Positions 38,261-49,448 are shown, numbered from the stretch's first letter. The stretch is 64,000 bases of DNA from Symsagittifera roscoffensis (GCF_963678635.1 NC_087071.1:4355624-4419623); one strand, 5' to 3'. Notes: generated by a model not told the origin, from the sequence alone. A program made the numbers and translations.

Positions 38261-38268
38261 ACTTCAAA

Positions 38269-38564
38269 CATCAATATTTACCAAGATTAAGGATAGAAAC
38301 GAGGCAACCCGGTTAAATCATATTAAATGAACATTCAGAGCAATGACTTGGTTAACAAATCTCTCCTGATAAACTTTTTCGACAATAATTTCCTGTAGTT
38401 ATATTAAAAGTCTGCGAATCAACCGTGAGTGTATATATGAGAGCAACTATAGATAATTCTTAGAAATTTCTTATTAAGTTTTCTTATTAACGTGCACTCA
38501 ATTCTTGTTCTATTCCGGGAAAGCACGTGTTGGGCTTATCTTACAGTGGCGGCAGAGATGGGAT
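38269..38564 (+). repeat. LTR-like block with primer-binding site, right arm copy 2
   Basis: This is the same block as copy 1, ending TTACA before TGGCGGCAGAGATGGGAT at 38547-38564, with one change in the primer-binding site. A TATA-like GTGTATATATG lies near 38430. Confidence 0.65.
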
Positions 38565-38929
38565 CTCTGAAATTCCCATCTCAAACACCAACACACTACC
38601 AGTACTTGCGCTTTCTATTTGTGTGCATACAAGGACCCAATAGTTAGTTCACCATTGATTAGAACTGAGCCCATAATTTTTATTAGTAGGCGAAATACTC
38701 ACTGGATATACATATTTGATACCTCTTTTTTTGCCTTAACTCATGAAAGACTTTGATAATATTACTTTGAAACTATTTGAAGTCTCTGATGCTGGGTTGT
38801 TCTCTAATTTCTCCCGAGGTATAGTAATATCCTCGTGTCCGAAGCCTGGTGTTTTAACTTTTTTGTATCCAATTATTACTCACATTCTGATTCATTCACT
38901 GCATAGAAAGTAGTAATAGGCTTCAATTT

Positions 38930-40594
38930 TTCATGCAGGTATGTTGCATCATCACTGGCTACTTTTCTTAAGTGCCGTCACTGAAAATGACGCCAAAAAC
39001 ATGCAAAACTTTAGCGCTATTTCCAGTGCTACCGGGTTACACATTAGTTCCTCGCTTTTAAGCGTTTCTGGTTCGCCTTTTGTTAAAATGCAATTGCTAT
39101 TTTAGCTCAAGGGTATTCTTTCAATTTTAATAATTTTTTCAAATTCAGTTGTCCTATGCATAAAACTATGATTATTAGCTCACCAAATAACGCTTCCTTG
39201 ATTTTCATGATGAAAATATGTAATTTTTTTTTGACAAAGACATTTCCTAAACGAAAACAATACGATTTTTTTGATGTTTATCATCATCTTGATCTTTATA
39301 AAACAAACAGTCCCCAAAACTTTTAGGAGCTGACCGTTTTCTTGTTCTGTACCGTTTATTACCTCCCTTTTACAATACAAGCTGCTTAAGATTCTGATCC
39401 TAATTTTGCTTGGTTCTCCTTGGTTCGGCGTTGGGCTTACTAGGTTGAGCTTTTGTAAAATGCTAATGTGGCGATTGACTCTTTCATGTCTAATATTTCC
39501 GTTGGAGTACTGAACTGATCGGTCTTATCCTTTCTAATGTAACTGATTCTCTTTCCGGGGTAGAACGACTAGGAGCTTCTACTTTTGAGCTGGCGTTACG
39601 GTACTCCACAACTACAAAATCCTTCTTGTTCCTATGTTTTTTTTGTTGCGTTGTTGTTGGTGCGATTATGATTTCCTCTCGCTTCGTGAGAGTTTACTTT
39701 GTTAATGAGCCTTTAACCTATCATAATAAACTTTTTGCTGTTTCCTAGATTTGTGTTCTTCAATCAAAATATTTAGATCGCTAACAGTCTCTTTGATTAT
39801 GGGTGGTCCGTTATAGAACGACTCAAAATTCTTTGTCTGTACCTTGCAAAGGTTTGTGTTAAAAAGTAATAATAAAATGTTCAGGTTATACTTAGATCCG
39901 TACTTTTTCAGTCGTTGTAGGTCTTAGGTCTTGTTCGACGTTCATTGTATCAAGCATCAGTTCGTGGCTTGAATGGAGTTCCTACTTCAATTCTCCGACG
40001 TAGTCGCTTGGCTTTGCAAAGACTTTAGTTTGTGATGTTTCGTACATGCAAGGGCAAGGATCAAGGGCGATCAAAAATCAAGAAAAATGGTCTGTATTTT
40101 GTCACTGCATGAATTGATGATCTATAAGCCATCTTAACAGCTCGAGATTGTCTGGCCCAATCATTGTGGTTTTCTTTCAATTTTTTAGAATTCTTCGACT
40201 GTTCTGTTGGTTTTCTCAACCATTGCTTTTCCCTACTTCTCTCGATTCACAGTTTGGATTACAAACTTTTAAGGTGTGACATGAAGTTTGATTCCTTGTC
40301 GCTGCGCGGATTTGCTGACTGCCAAAGCTTGAAATCCAATTACCGACCAATGCCTCAGCTACTGTTTTTGCTTCTTGGTTTTAAAAGGATACCGCTTCGT
40401 ACCACTTTCAAATTTGATCTCCGATTGGAATATTAAACATGAATCCTTCTGATTCCGGTAGCGTTCCCATGATATCCAACGCTACCTGTGGATGGCTTGG
40501 CTTCCATGTCTGCTGTGGGTGGTTATGTTTCTGACTAGCTATGCTTTTTTCACAGCTATTAAACTTTTCTTTAATATCCCGACTCATTCCAAGA
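38930..40594 (-). pseudogene. Right relic: integrase and env-like tail, copy 2
   Basis: This is the same order as copy 1, with independent lesions. The core starts near 40590, the C-terminal module lies at about 39660-39860, and the env-like piece lies near 39170-38930. Because it is continuous with the RNase H and RT upstream (41000-42400), this is the original integrase of the right relic, and copy 1 is the added one. Confidence 0.7.
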
Positions 40595-40999
40595 CATTAA
40601 AAATTTCTTAATTACGCTGGAAATTCTTTTCGTAACCAAACTGATCAAAGATTCATTTAGCAAAACGAGCATTTCCTCAATGAACATTGGAGTCCCATAA
40701 GTTCGGACTGCGATGTATTTTTTTGATCAGTATCTTTCTTTTTAGTAATTCGTTTCAAACTAGCAAGTTTTCGAAATCTATCCTAAACTTCCATAAAGTC
40801 TTTGAGGAGCCACTTATTTGCTTTTTGGGGCTTGTTCCCACCTATTGTTTACATATCTATTGTTTTTTCTGCTTGCTCAAGCACCTCCACTTTGGAGGTG
40901 GTTTAGCAAATAGGAAAAACAACGAAATTTTCAAACAAAATCTGAGAAAAATTACTAAAAACTCCCAATTTGAAAAAACAAATGGCTCATTTGAATTCT

Positions 41000-41430
41000 A
41001 ATGGAACTCTTGTTAAGCAGTCTTCAAAAAACGTTTTCCCGCTTCGTGCTTGATTTCGAATTGATGCCCTTGTTTTTCCAACTATCTAGCTATCATACCG
41101 TCTGACTCCTTGAAGCTATAAGACCACGTTAGGGCTCTGTGATCCGTAACTATTAAAAGTTTCCGTCCCGACAGATAGTTCCGGAAATAATTCGTGAAAT
41201 GTACGATTGCGTATAAGTTCTTTTTGTTGCGGAGTATTTTTGATGTCCTTTATTCACCGATTTGGGGGCGTACACAATAAATTGATCTATGTCTTGCTGT
41301 TTTTGTGTCAATATTGCCCTATCCCAGTTATTGAGTCATCCGTTGTTAGTGTATACATATCTAGAGCATTCGGATTTTCCAGTATTGGTGCTTGTTGCAG
41401 TTTTTATTTCAGTTCCTTCGATGCTTCTTT
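41000..41430 (-). pseudogene. Right relic: RNase H
   Basis: This is the mirror of 10740-11255. The acidic blocks around TTDDSITGIG (41350) and VTDHRAL (41130-41150), together with the ADCLTRVPL-like end near 41010, can be read with frame changes. It is damaged by several stops. Confidence 0.65.
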
Positions 41431-41589
41431 GTAAGCGTTTTTAAGAAAGAACTTTTCATTCTTGTTAATTAGTTTGTAAAGTGCTTCCGCTGTCTTTCCG
41501 AAACCTTCAATATACTTTCGGTAAAACTCATTGAGTTCTAATAGGGACCGTATTGTTTGATATTGTGAGAATTTTTCATGTGTTTTACT

Positions 41590-42400
41590 GCGTTTATCTT
41601 TTCTGGATCAACTTTAGGCCGATGTTCGACACACTATGTCCAATAATATGAATTTTCTTTTATAAGAATCTTCATTTGATCCTTTTATTTTTACCTCAGC
41701 TTCTTTCAATCGACCCAGACTAAATTCCATCCTCTCTAGAGGTTCTTTGTATGATCTACCAAAGATTATAATGTAATCTAGGTACACCAAAGCAATTTCG
41801 TATGACAATCCACTTAGTGATAACTCCAATAAGTTTTCAAATGCTCCTGGCGCTGAAGCGAGACCCATCGATAGTATTTTTATTTTTTAAAGACCCATCG
41901 GTGTCATAAAGGCAGTTAAATTTTGCGAGTCTTCATCTAGCGCCATTCGAAAAATAACCGGAAGCTAAATCAATTTCGAAAAAGAACATGTTACAATTCA
42001 ATGAGTCGATGACATCACTTATATTTGGTAGGGGCCAGCTTGTCTTCTCGAACTGATTGTTCAATCCTCTTCTGCTAATCTATGTGATACGTCTTTTTTC
42101 TTAATAAGTATGGATGGGTCTGCTCATTTCGAGTGAGTTGGTTCAACTAGGTCGCCCTTTTCTAAATATTCCTCGATCTTTTTCATGGCTTTCCGCTTTT
42201 CGATATTCATACTTCCGTATGCCCGCCCAATTGGCTTTGCATCAGCGCCTAACTTTATTTTATGTCAAATTTTGACCAACAACCCTAAGTCCATTGAGTT
42301 GTGCGAAAAGTCACGGTTATGTTTAATTAACATTATCTCTACTTTTTCCTTTTCTTCAGATGACAATTTTGCACTGTCCAGAGTAGCCTGTTTGCCAATT
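41590..42400 (-). pseudogene. Right relic: reverse transcriptase
   Basis: The open piece 41614-41868 reads GLASAPGAFENLLEL and LVYLDYIIIF. The catalytic YxDD box is YLDY, so the second Asp is lost. Upstream blocks (LPNISDVIDSLN-like, DLASGYFSNG-like, RRAYGSMNIEKR-like) follow in broken frames up to about 42400. Over a shared stretch of 63 residues it differs from the left copy at nine positions. Confidence 0.82.
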
Positions 42401-42795
42401 TCAAAGGGCTCTTGTTGCTGCAGTCGTTCCTCGCTACTAAAGAGTCAGTTTTCTTAAAACTTATTTCTTAAATTGGTAAAATGAGCAATTTTGCTGTCAT
42501 GATATATGTTAATAGCTTCATTTCGCATTTTCAGGAGCTTCAGGCAACTTTTTCCTCGATTTACACTAACCCGTGAATCAGCTACCAGTAGTCCGGTTTT
42601 TTTCTTCAAAATCCTGCATGACTTCAATACAACCTTCTGGGCAACTCAGGACGGAACAGTTTTCATCTTTGATGACGATTTTTACTGCTTTTTCATATCT
42701 GCTCTGGACTCTTGCATTCGTCTCTACTATTGCAAAGGTTCGACAACCATCATTGTTTGTGCTGATATAGGTAGAGCTGTCCGATGTTTCAGAAT

Positions 42796-43116
42796 TTACA
42801 GCAACTTTTTGCCATTGTTTAGAATGCATTCTTGATCTATCATGAAATACAAACCAAGAAGGCAGGATAAGCAGTTATCCACCGTTATTAAAACCTCTTG
42901 AGCAAACTCTTCGGATTTTGGTTTCAATCGGATTTTAAAGGCGACACTGCAAACTGTCTTCAACGCTGAATTGTTAGCCGCTAACATTTTGTTATTAGAA
43001 GCCTTTTTGCTCCCTGCCTTTCCACGCCGTTCAGTCGTGTCAAAACTCAAGGACGAAATGCTATTCCCAATGTCTAACAGTCCTTCTATCAATTTTCCGT
43101 TCAATAACAACTCCAA
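42796..43116 (-). pseudogene. Right relic: retropepsin
   Basis: An open frame of 106 codons reads ELLLNGKLIEGLLDIGNSIS at its start and CLLGLYFMIDQECILNNG at its end. These are the active-site loop and the GLxF strand of a gypsy protease. The triad is DIG, not DTG or DSG, so it is predicted inactive even though the frame is intact. The left copy also lacks the Thr. Confidence 0.75.
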
Positions 43117-43239
43117 TTTGAAATATTTTTTTTTATGGAGCGCACCCTGATTACTTTGGTTTGATCTGTTCTTTTCTACAAAGAACAGTTTCGCTTAATA
43201 AGTATAGAACTTCCACAAGTAAAAAAAATTACGGCAGTT

Positions 43240-43567
43240 CTTTGCCCAATGACCCTTGTGCCCATATATTCGTTACTTGTCATAGTTGTTTTCCCTTCTG
43301 GAATTGTAATATCTTAAGCGCGTATTTGGCCCTGGGTTTGAGTTCTTGCTCGGTCTCTTAAACCTTGTTTTCTTTATCGTTGTACCATCGCGCCTCGTCC
43401 TCTGCAGTTGCTGTTCTCTCTTCGATCGTCACTTCTACAGGTATTTTTTTCATGTCAGCCGACATCTGTTGAACTAGTATGTTCGCCAAGTCTACCAGGG
43501 TTTCTGTTTCAACCCTGCGTATGGCTGCTGTTCGTGGCGTTTGTTCTTCTTCCTCATTTCTAATCAC
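43240..43567 (-). pseudogene. Right relic: gag fragment and decayed zinc knuckle
   Basis: The open piece 43358-43567 starts IRNEEEEQTPRTAAIRRVET and is the fuller version of the left fragment. Below it, at about 43290-43245, RIYGHKGHWAKNC preserves the knuckle spacing with the second Cys replaced by Tyr, as in the left arm. Confidence 0.6.
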
Positions 43568-45402
43568 GGCTTAAATGTGAACTGCCCGCTCTAAAGCACG
43601 AAGCACTTAGTAATCCGACATGTCAAAGAACTCGTCTGGGTAGTTTTTTTTGCGTCAAATTGTGTAATTCCCCATTAAATCCGTTAACTTTTCACCTGCC
43701 TGTTTTCACCGTTAAATTTTCAAATAAAGAGGCCGTTCATCAGTTTTAGTTCCACTTACAGTACGTTTCCAAAATAGCAAATCGGCTAATAGCTCGAAGG
43801 GTTTTTAAATACAAAATCAGACTTTTTGCGACTAAACTTCTAAGTCTAAATCAAAATTATGACTCGAGACAAAAAATTACTAAATATTTATTAATTATTT
43901 TTAGAGCCCGAAAGTATTTTAATCTAATTAGTAAGGTCAACTGTTATTAGCTAATTTTTTAACATGATGGTTTAGAACCAAATTTTTGTGAATAAATGTA
44001 AACAACATTAGAGAATTGATGTTTTCTCGTCATTTAGTTTAGTTTTTTTAACAATTCTGACGATGCACATTGCTGCGAAACGTTGAATTTTACTTTTTAT
44101 CAAAACTCGTTTAAGCTCAATATGTGTTAAGTGGCTTTAAAAATCGTTAGAACCGGTGAATGTCTCCGGTATTAACATTTTGGATACAGAACTTGCCGTT
44201 CCCATACTTAACTTCCACTATACTCAATTATTTATCAAGTTATCCCTGTAGTAGGATTTTTTCTATGTCTTAATGTCTTACCCGCTGATTTCAGATCAAA
44301 ATAAAGTCCCTCCATTTTTAGTTTATCCGCTTTTATCTCAAAATTTTTTCCAGCTTGATTTTCTGCAACATTTGTGACTTTCGACCAGAATGGCGTCTGA
44401 AAGGCATGGCAGAAACAAATTTTTATCTGGAGCGGTTTAGTGGGAAAATTAGCTGTTGCAGAGAATTAACGGTCTTATTTGACAGAATGAACGAAATGGG
44501 AGAGGTCGGTTTTAAGTGAAAAAAGAATTTTTACAAACTCGATGCCAAAGATACGTGATCATTAATTTTTTGTAAGCAGAAAAAGCGCAAAAATCAGAGC
44601 AACGAAAGAATAAGTCAGAGTTGAAAAAATTTGCCAAGAAAAACTAACAACAGATAAAGATTTACTGTCGAAGATTTTAGCTGAAGAGCACTCAGAATTG
44701 TAACGATTGTGCAGCTACAATCATTATGGAGTAGTTGCCGAGAATTTGGAGGGGTTGTGGGAGGATTTTACTACACATCAGTCAATAAAAAGGCAGCTCT
44801 CCGACCGGATTCACGAATCCGGAAGGATGTAAAGAAGAGACTTGAAATTCATTGTAACGAACTTTTAGCGTCTCTAAATGCCCTGACTTGAAATAAATAA
44901 CATCAAATTCGTTTTCAGATAATGAGAAGCTTGGAGTTGAGGTAAAAGCGATATGATAATAAACAATAACCCTGATTTTAGGAGTGAGCTTGTGGTCTGG
45001 ATCACTGAGACCCAGTCATGAGCTCACTATTTTTGCATGTAATTAAGTTAATTTGTGCGATCTTGCCGATATCCTTAAAATGTAACGCTTTTTTCGACCC
45101 GATATAACTGGACCACACATTAAACTGGCTTTGGTAGAGTCGGTTAAAAAAAATTGAAGCTAAGTTTAGACGCTGGCCAGTTGTTTTAGGACTTATCTTT
45201 CTTTTCCGTCATTAAGTACTTCCGGGCGGATGTAACACTTCCGTTGAATGCAGTCAAACAAGTTCTCGCTTTAAAAGAATAATTGAAAATTTACAGTGCA
45301 AATCAGTGGTAACAATTTAAGATCGATCGAACTATTGTCGAGTTTTCTCTATTAAACTTGTTTTTAACGTTCTATCTTTTTTTCAAACTCCCTTGTTCTT
45401 CG
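43568..45402. other. Non-coding leader before the right relic
   Basis: This is the mirror of 7160-8667 and then unique AT-rich DNA. The small + frame at 44709-44891 is not conserved in the left arm. The block 44930-45058 (GAGAAGCTTGGAGTTGAGG...GTTAATTTG) occurs again at 46140-46345. Confidence 0.55.
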
Positions 45403-45640
45403 TTCTTTTCTCTGTCGCCACTGAGGATCAACCCAACACGTGCTTTCACGGAGTAGCACAAGAATTGAGTGCAAGTTAAATATGAAACTATTATTATCTA
45501 TGAATGCTTTAATATTTATACTGACAGTTGATCATGCAGACTTTTTTGGAGAGATCAATTTTGGAATTTGTTATCAAAAAGGTTTATCAAGGAAGTATTT
45601 ATTAACCAACTAATTGCTCTGTGCGGAAAAGACGTTACCG
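45403..45640 (-). repeat. 5' LTR-like block and primer-binding site of the right relic
   Basis: In minus-strand sense the LTR runs from about 45640 (CAGAGCAATTAGTTGG) to GATCCTCA at about 45421. The primer-binding site TGGCGACAGAGA follows (45420-45403). Orientation and position, upstream of the minus-strand gag at 43567, fit the 5' LTR of the right relic. It is clearly diverged from the LTR copies at 13806, 35718 and 38269. Confidence 0.6.
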
Positions 45641-45800
45641 AGGATGGTTGGCATGGTCTTTCTTGCCTCAAAAAGCAGGGAGATTCTCTAGGCATTCAAA
45701 CCTGAGTGCCCTTATAAAGCAGAGTTTATCTTCTACTCACATTCCGTCTGTTTTAGAACCACGACACCTCGACAGGACCGACCAGAAGCGACCAGGCGGT
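45625..45800. repeat. Isolated satellite monomer fragment outside the array
   Basis: The sequence from CGTTACCGAGGATGGTTGGCATGG to GACCAGAAGCGACCAGGCGG matches array blocks at about 24590-24760 and 26650-26815 (CCGAAGAGG...GGCATGG...GTTTTAGAGTCA...CCAGACGG). It is an old, diverged member of the array family far from the array. Confidence 0.7.
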
Positions 45801-45804
45801 TTGA

Positions 45805-45905
45805 CGCTCGTTCCATGGGCTGTTGGTAAGCCACCAGCCCATGGGTTCGTTCCATGGGCTGTTGGCTGTTGACGCTCGTTCCATGGGCTGTTGGTTCCAG
45901 GGCTG
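45805..45905. repeat. Short minisatellite, unit about 27-34 bp (CGTTCCATGGGCTGTTGG)
   Basis: CGTTCCATGGGCTGTTGG occurs at about 45817, 45851 and 45877, with partial copies between. It begins exactly where the isolated monomer carries CGATCGTCCTATGGGCTGTT in other copies, so it grew by local expansion of that site. Confidence 0.75.
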
Positions 45906-46500
45906 TTGTGACGTTCGACCAGAATGTGAAAAATGCAATCTCTGCAGAATTCGAAATTTTAGCGCGATTCCGGATTGGTGATTATTAAGAATTAAGAACG
46001 TTATTGGAACGATTGGCCGGAGGTATTGTCAATCCGGAGGGGTAAAGGAACTGAAACTTTTATCCTGTTACATAAACTTTTAGCTTCCTGTCATGTCCTG
46101 ACTTGAATTTAATTAACATCTAGATTCATTTTGATAAGGATGAGAAGCTAGGAGTTGGGGGAAAGGGTTGATCCATCTTCGATGGAGATGATGATTTTTA
46201 TCTACTGAACAAAAACAATAGTAATATAATAAGTAGTAGCCCTGTTTTTAGGAGTGACCTCGTGGTCTGGGGATACTGAGACCCAGCCATGAGCTCACTA
46301 TTTCTGCATGTAATCTAGTTAATTTGAGTGTTTTGACCGAAGCCGAAAGCAGTAACGTTTTGTCGACCCGATGTTAGAAAGACCACCGAAAAGTACTGGC
46401 TTGGTAGAGACGGTGAAAAGCATGCAAAGCTCTGTTTAGACGTTAGCCAGTCGTCTTAAGACTTAGTTTTGTCTTCCGTCGATATGTATCTTCCGGGCGA
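45906..46500. other. Gene-free stretch with second copy of the 44930-45058 block
   Basis: Bases 46140-46345 repeat 44930-45058 in direct orientation with substitutions and short insertions. The first copy of the AATCCGGAGGGGT motif is at 46031-46043. Nothing else was recognised. Confidence 0.55.
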
Positions 46501-48668
46501 ATGTTACATAGATGTTTTTATGGCGCTCCTGGGTGTTATTCTTTTTTAACATCATGACCGGCAGAACCGTTAACCAGCACTCCGCGCCGAGCAGATGCTC
46601 ACATTAACGCCCTTAATAGGCCTAAGCCGCCGGGGCGGAAGGGTAGTTCGGAACGCGGAAGCCTTCCGGATTACCGTGAATAGCTTTTTAACTTAGTTAA
46701 GACCGAAAATTCACGAACCAGGAAACCATCTCCTGAATGGTTTGTGACCAAAAACACTTAAAGATATATATAAAACCTAACAAAAAGTAGTATAGTACCC
46801 AAGAAAAACAAAAAAAATAAAAAATAATCTAAAAACCAAAAACAGTAAAAAAAAGTACAAAAATCAGTAGAAATCATCCCCCCAGAAAAGATGTGATCCG
46901 ACCCTCCCGTTTGTTGTTGATAGATATATTGTTGTTACAGGCATTTATATCGGTCAGGATCGTTACGATCAGTTTTGTAGCCCGTTTGTGAGGCTTGTAC
47001 TGTAGAGTTATTTGAGCATTTAAGCACGTTAATGATAAATTTCGCCCAATCCGGAAGGGTCAGCTGATTTGCGCTCAATTCGGAGGGGTCTTGGGAGAAG
47101 ACTGATCCGGCAAGCAGTACAAGGAGCAACAAGAAGGGGCTCAACGACAACAACAATCGACTGTTGGGTATCGTTAGCAAGTTTTGTATCCCTTTTGGTA
47201 CAAAAATTAAGATAGTAATCTGTGGGGGGCTCGACAGTGCTGCACTGTAGTGACCCTTCACCGAACTGCGAATATCCGAGTTAAGCACCTTAATTCGGAT
47301 ATTAAACAAACCCGGAGGGGTATAGCATTACTAATATTATTAATTACATAGCCTATATTAATAGTCTTATATCGTTTTTCATTGAAAAACAACGAAAACA
47401 GACCGAATTTTAGGGTCAAAATAGCGATATTTTGATCCCCCCACAAGTCGCGATTTTTGAAATATCGATATTTTTTGAAACGGAAAAAAGGATTAAGTTA
47501 GTGTGTTACATCGTAACTGCACTACCATAATAGAGAGAACCGGTTAAGTTTAGTTTGAAAGTGGTTGGAACTATTTTGGTACCGAGAACCGAAATTTGGT
47601 GATTTTTGAGAAAACGAAACACTATTAATTTAGAAAATTTTTTGAAATTTTTGAGTTACAACAGTAAAAATAGTTGTTCGGACAACGTCCACTAGTGAAT
47701 CTACAAGTTTTAAAACCCGCTACCCGAAAGCCTTCCGGGTTGCAGAGAAATCGAACTTAACGTGTTTGATTTGGTGGATTCATCAATCCGGAGGGGTACA
47801 GGTAGCATAGTTTTTTTTGCAAATTTTTTCAACTAAAGCGTTTTAGATCGGGTCTTTTGCATTGAACTAGAAAAGTATAGGCCTTCTGCGCTCGGATCAA
47901 TAATTTTTAGGTCGAAAGGACCTGATTTGCGGAAAAAGTTAGGCGGAACCTATAAGAGAGAAAAACTTTTTGAGTTTAGAAAAGAGACGTTTTGGTTAAT
48001 AACTTTGGAACTACTGGGCATATCGAGTTGATCTTGGTACCAATAGATCAGAAATTAGCTCAGCTTACTGATAGGGACAAAAGTTTTTCGGAGAAGTAAG
48101 CGTGAAAATTTTTTGAGATTGTTTTTAGCAAATTCCTCAATTTGGAAGGGTACCCTTCACGTTTTATAAATTTCTTTTAGAAAAGCCCTTTTACCCCTAA
48201 CAAGAGGTAATAGCGGTTGAAAAAAGTAACTTTAGGCTGTTCTAGACGAAAAGGGAAGGGTAAAGGTACAGCAAAAGCTTAAGCGAGCCGAAGTTAGGCG
48301 AGCGATAAGACCCTTCACCGTTAGTGTGAATTGTCAAATAAGAGGCTTAACTTCAATCCGGAAGGGTCTAGGAAAGTAGTGCATACCCTTCCTAGTTAAT
48401 TGAAAGAGCAAAATTGCATCGGAGAACGTATCCGGAGGGGTACAGGTTGAAAAAAGGAAATCTCCGAAAAGCTATTTTTCCCAATCCGGAGGGGTCAAAT
48501 TTTTTAAAGTTAGGAGGGGTCCGAATCCGGAGGGGTCTTATAGTTGCTAATTCGGAGGGGTCCAAATCCGGAGGGGTCTTATATTAACTAACTCAGAGAG
48601 GTCCCAATCCGGAGGGGTCTAGATTCTGCCAGTCCGGAAGGGTCCTATTTGTGCCAATCCGGAGGGGT
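46031..48668 (+). promoter_or_regulatory. Cluster of a 13-bp motif (AATCCGGAGGGGT), about 17 copies
   Basis: Copies or one-to-three-base variants start at about 46031, 47048, 47077, 47309, 47785, 48139, 48355, 48429, 48483, 48508, 48524, 48549, 48565, 48590, 48606, 48631 and 48656. All are in one orientation, with uneven spacing and unrelated sequence between them. The density is highest at 48429-48668. A related CGGTGAAGGGTC (reverse complement of GACCCTTCACCG) occurs near 47250 and 48311. Even conservation of the short motif but not of the spacers suggests a protein-binding site; this is inference. Confidence 0.6.
46896..47260 (-). repeat. Putative LTR promoter block, right arm
   Basis: In minus-strand sense it reads AACGATACCC (about 47175), GATCGTAACGATCCTGACCG, the TATA-like GATATAAATG (about 46953) and GGATCACATCTTTTC (46915-46901). 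This is the same order as the left block 5560-5980. It lacks the leading TGG of a typical primer-binding site. Homology to the left block is by short landmarks only. Confidence 0.3.
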
Positions 48669-49448
48669 ATTATTTTATTAAAGGACTTAGGTAGGCGAAA
48701 GAAAGACTAAAGTGAGAGGTGTAAGGTTATTAGCACACAGGCTAGCTATCAGTGACTGCACTGGTAACTTGCCTTTCAATAAGAACCAGACCAAAGCAAA
48801 ACAGGTCCGAACTCGGATATTCGCGACACTAAGTCTAAATTAAAAAGAGCGTGATTCATTGGTGTGGATTGTAACATAATACGTTTTTGGGAAAAGTGAC
48901 TGCCCTGAGGATTTTAGTAGGTCTAGCTCGGGCAGTCCGAAGGCAGATAGGTAACACAGTACTCGGTGGGTGCAATAGACGCCCACTTGAGAAAATTACT
49001 GCCTTCAAAGTTTTGTCTGTTTGGTGCAGCACCGAGCAGGGAAAGCTTTTTCTTTAAAAGACAGGTTCGACTATTGTACTGCGACCGACTAAGAGTACAT
49101 TACACATACGTTTTTTTATAGAAGTATTCATAGTGTGACATTAAATATTATATTTTATTTTTTGATTTTAAAACAACATAAACTGTGCTTGATTGGGTAG
49201 TGAGTACACTATCTTTTAAATTGACTGATAACATCATATTGTGCTAGTTTTCAAATCTTACCACCGATAATCGGTTAGTGTGAATAAATTTTATACAAAC
49301 TGTACCCTGATAACATACAGGGATTCGTGGTCACTATTTAATAGAATCTTGTGAAAATTATTGTGTTGTGTCATTATTATTGTTAATAAAACTATAAGGT
49401 CTCTAACAATCGGGTTAAGTATAGGCATTGAAAAGTGACAAATAGAGA
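47261..49448 (+). other. Leader upstream of element B gag
   Basis: Apart from the motif cluster, the stretch is AT-rich, with runs such as AATATCGATATTTTTTGAAA (about 47460). From 48669 to 49448 it holds no motif copies. CCTGATAACATACAGGG near 49306 could form a small hairpin. I found no LTR of element B in + orientation and no convincing primer-binding site before the ATG at 49449. Confidence 0.5.

Larger units (their letters stand above)
35718..38268. repeat. Tandem duplication, copy 1 (LTR, env-like, integrase tail)
   Basis: It starts AATCAATATTTACCAAGATTA and ends at GACTCATTCCAAGACTTCAA. The second copy follows at once. It contains an LTR and primer-binding site on the + strand, and the env-like and integrase parts of the right relic on the minus strand. 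It also has a nested tandem copy of about 175 bp: 37683-37858 and 37859-38012 both run from CATTGCTTTTCCCTGA to the GGCTAGCCAAAGC region. Confidence 0.88.
38269..40594. repeat. Tandem duplication, copy 2
   Basis: It repeats 35718-38268 with visible divergence and without the nested 175-bp copy. The left arm has this block only once (about 11750-14095), so the duplication happened after the arms formed, or was lost on the left. Confidence 0.88.
21127..46715 (-). repeat. Right arm of the giant inverted repeat
   Basis: This is the reverse-orientation partner of 6120-19968, with added blocks: three extra array units (25701-34357) and a tandem duplication (35718-40594). At the outer end, 46497-46715 matches 6290-6115 through landmarks such as GGCGAATGTTACATAG, ATGGCGCTCCTGGGTGTT and AAAAAGCTATTCACGGTAA (in reverse complement). 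Beyond that, only the scattered LTR landmarks can be followed. Confidence 0.9.

Noticed and set aside
6120-46715. A Polinton/Maverick or other giant DNA transposon with long terminal inverted repeats
   Set aside because: No protein-primed polymerase, packaging ATPase, capsid gene or DNA-transposon transposase was seen. The coding relics are gypsy retroelement parts.
46935-47309. 124-codon minus-strand ORF with a signal-peptide-like segment (FLLLLVLLAGSVFSQD)
   Set aside because: It lies within the LTR-like promoter block, has no clear counterpart frame in the left block and no recognisable domain. The hydrophobic run is probably chance.
48429-48668. Regularly recurring short motif resembling a CRISPR array
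   Set aside because: Motif copies are only 13 bp with variable spacers of 3-60 bases, there is no cas gene, and the context is eukaryotic.
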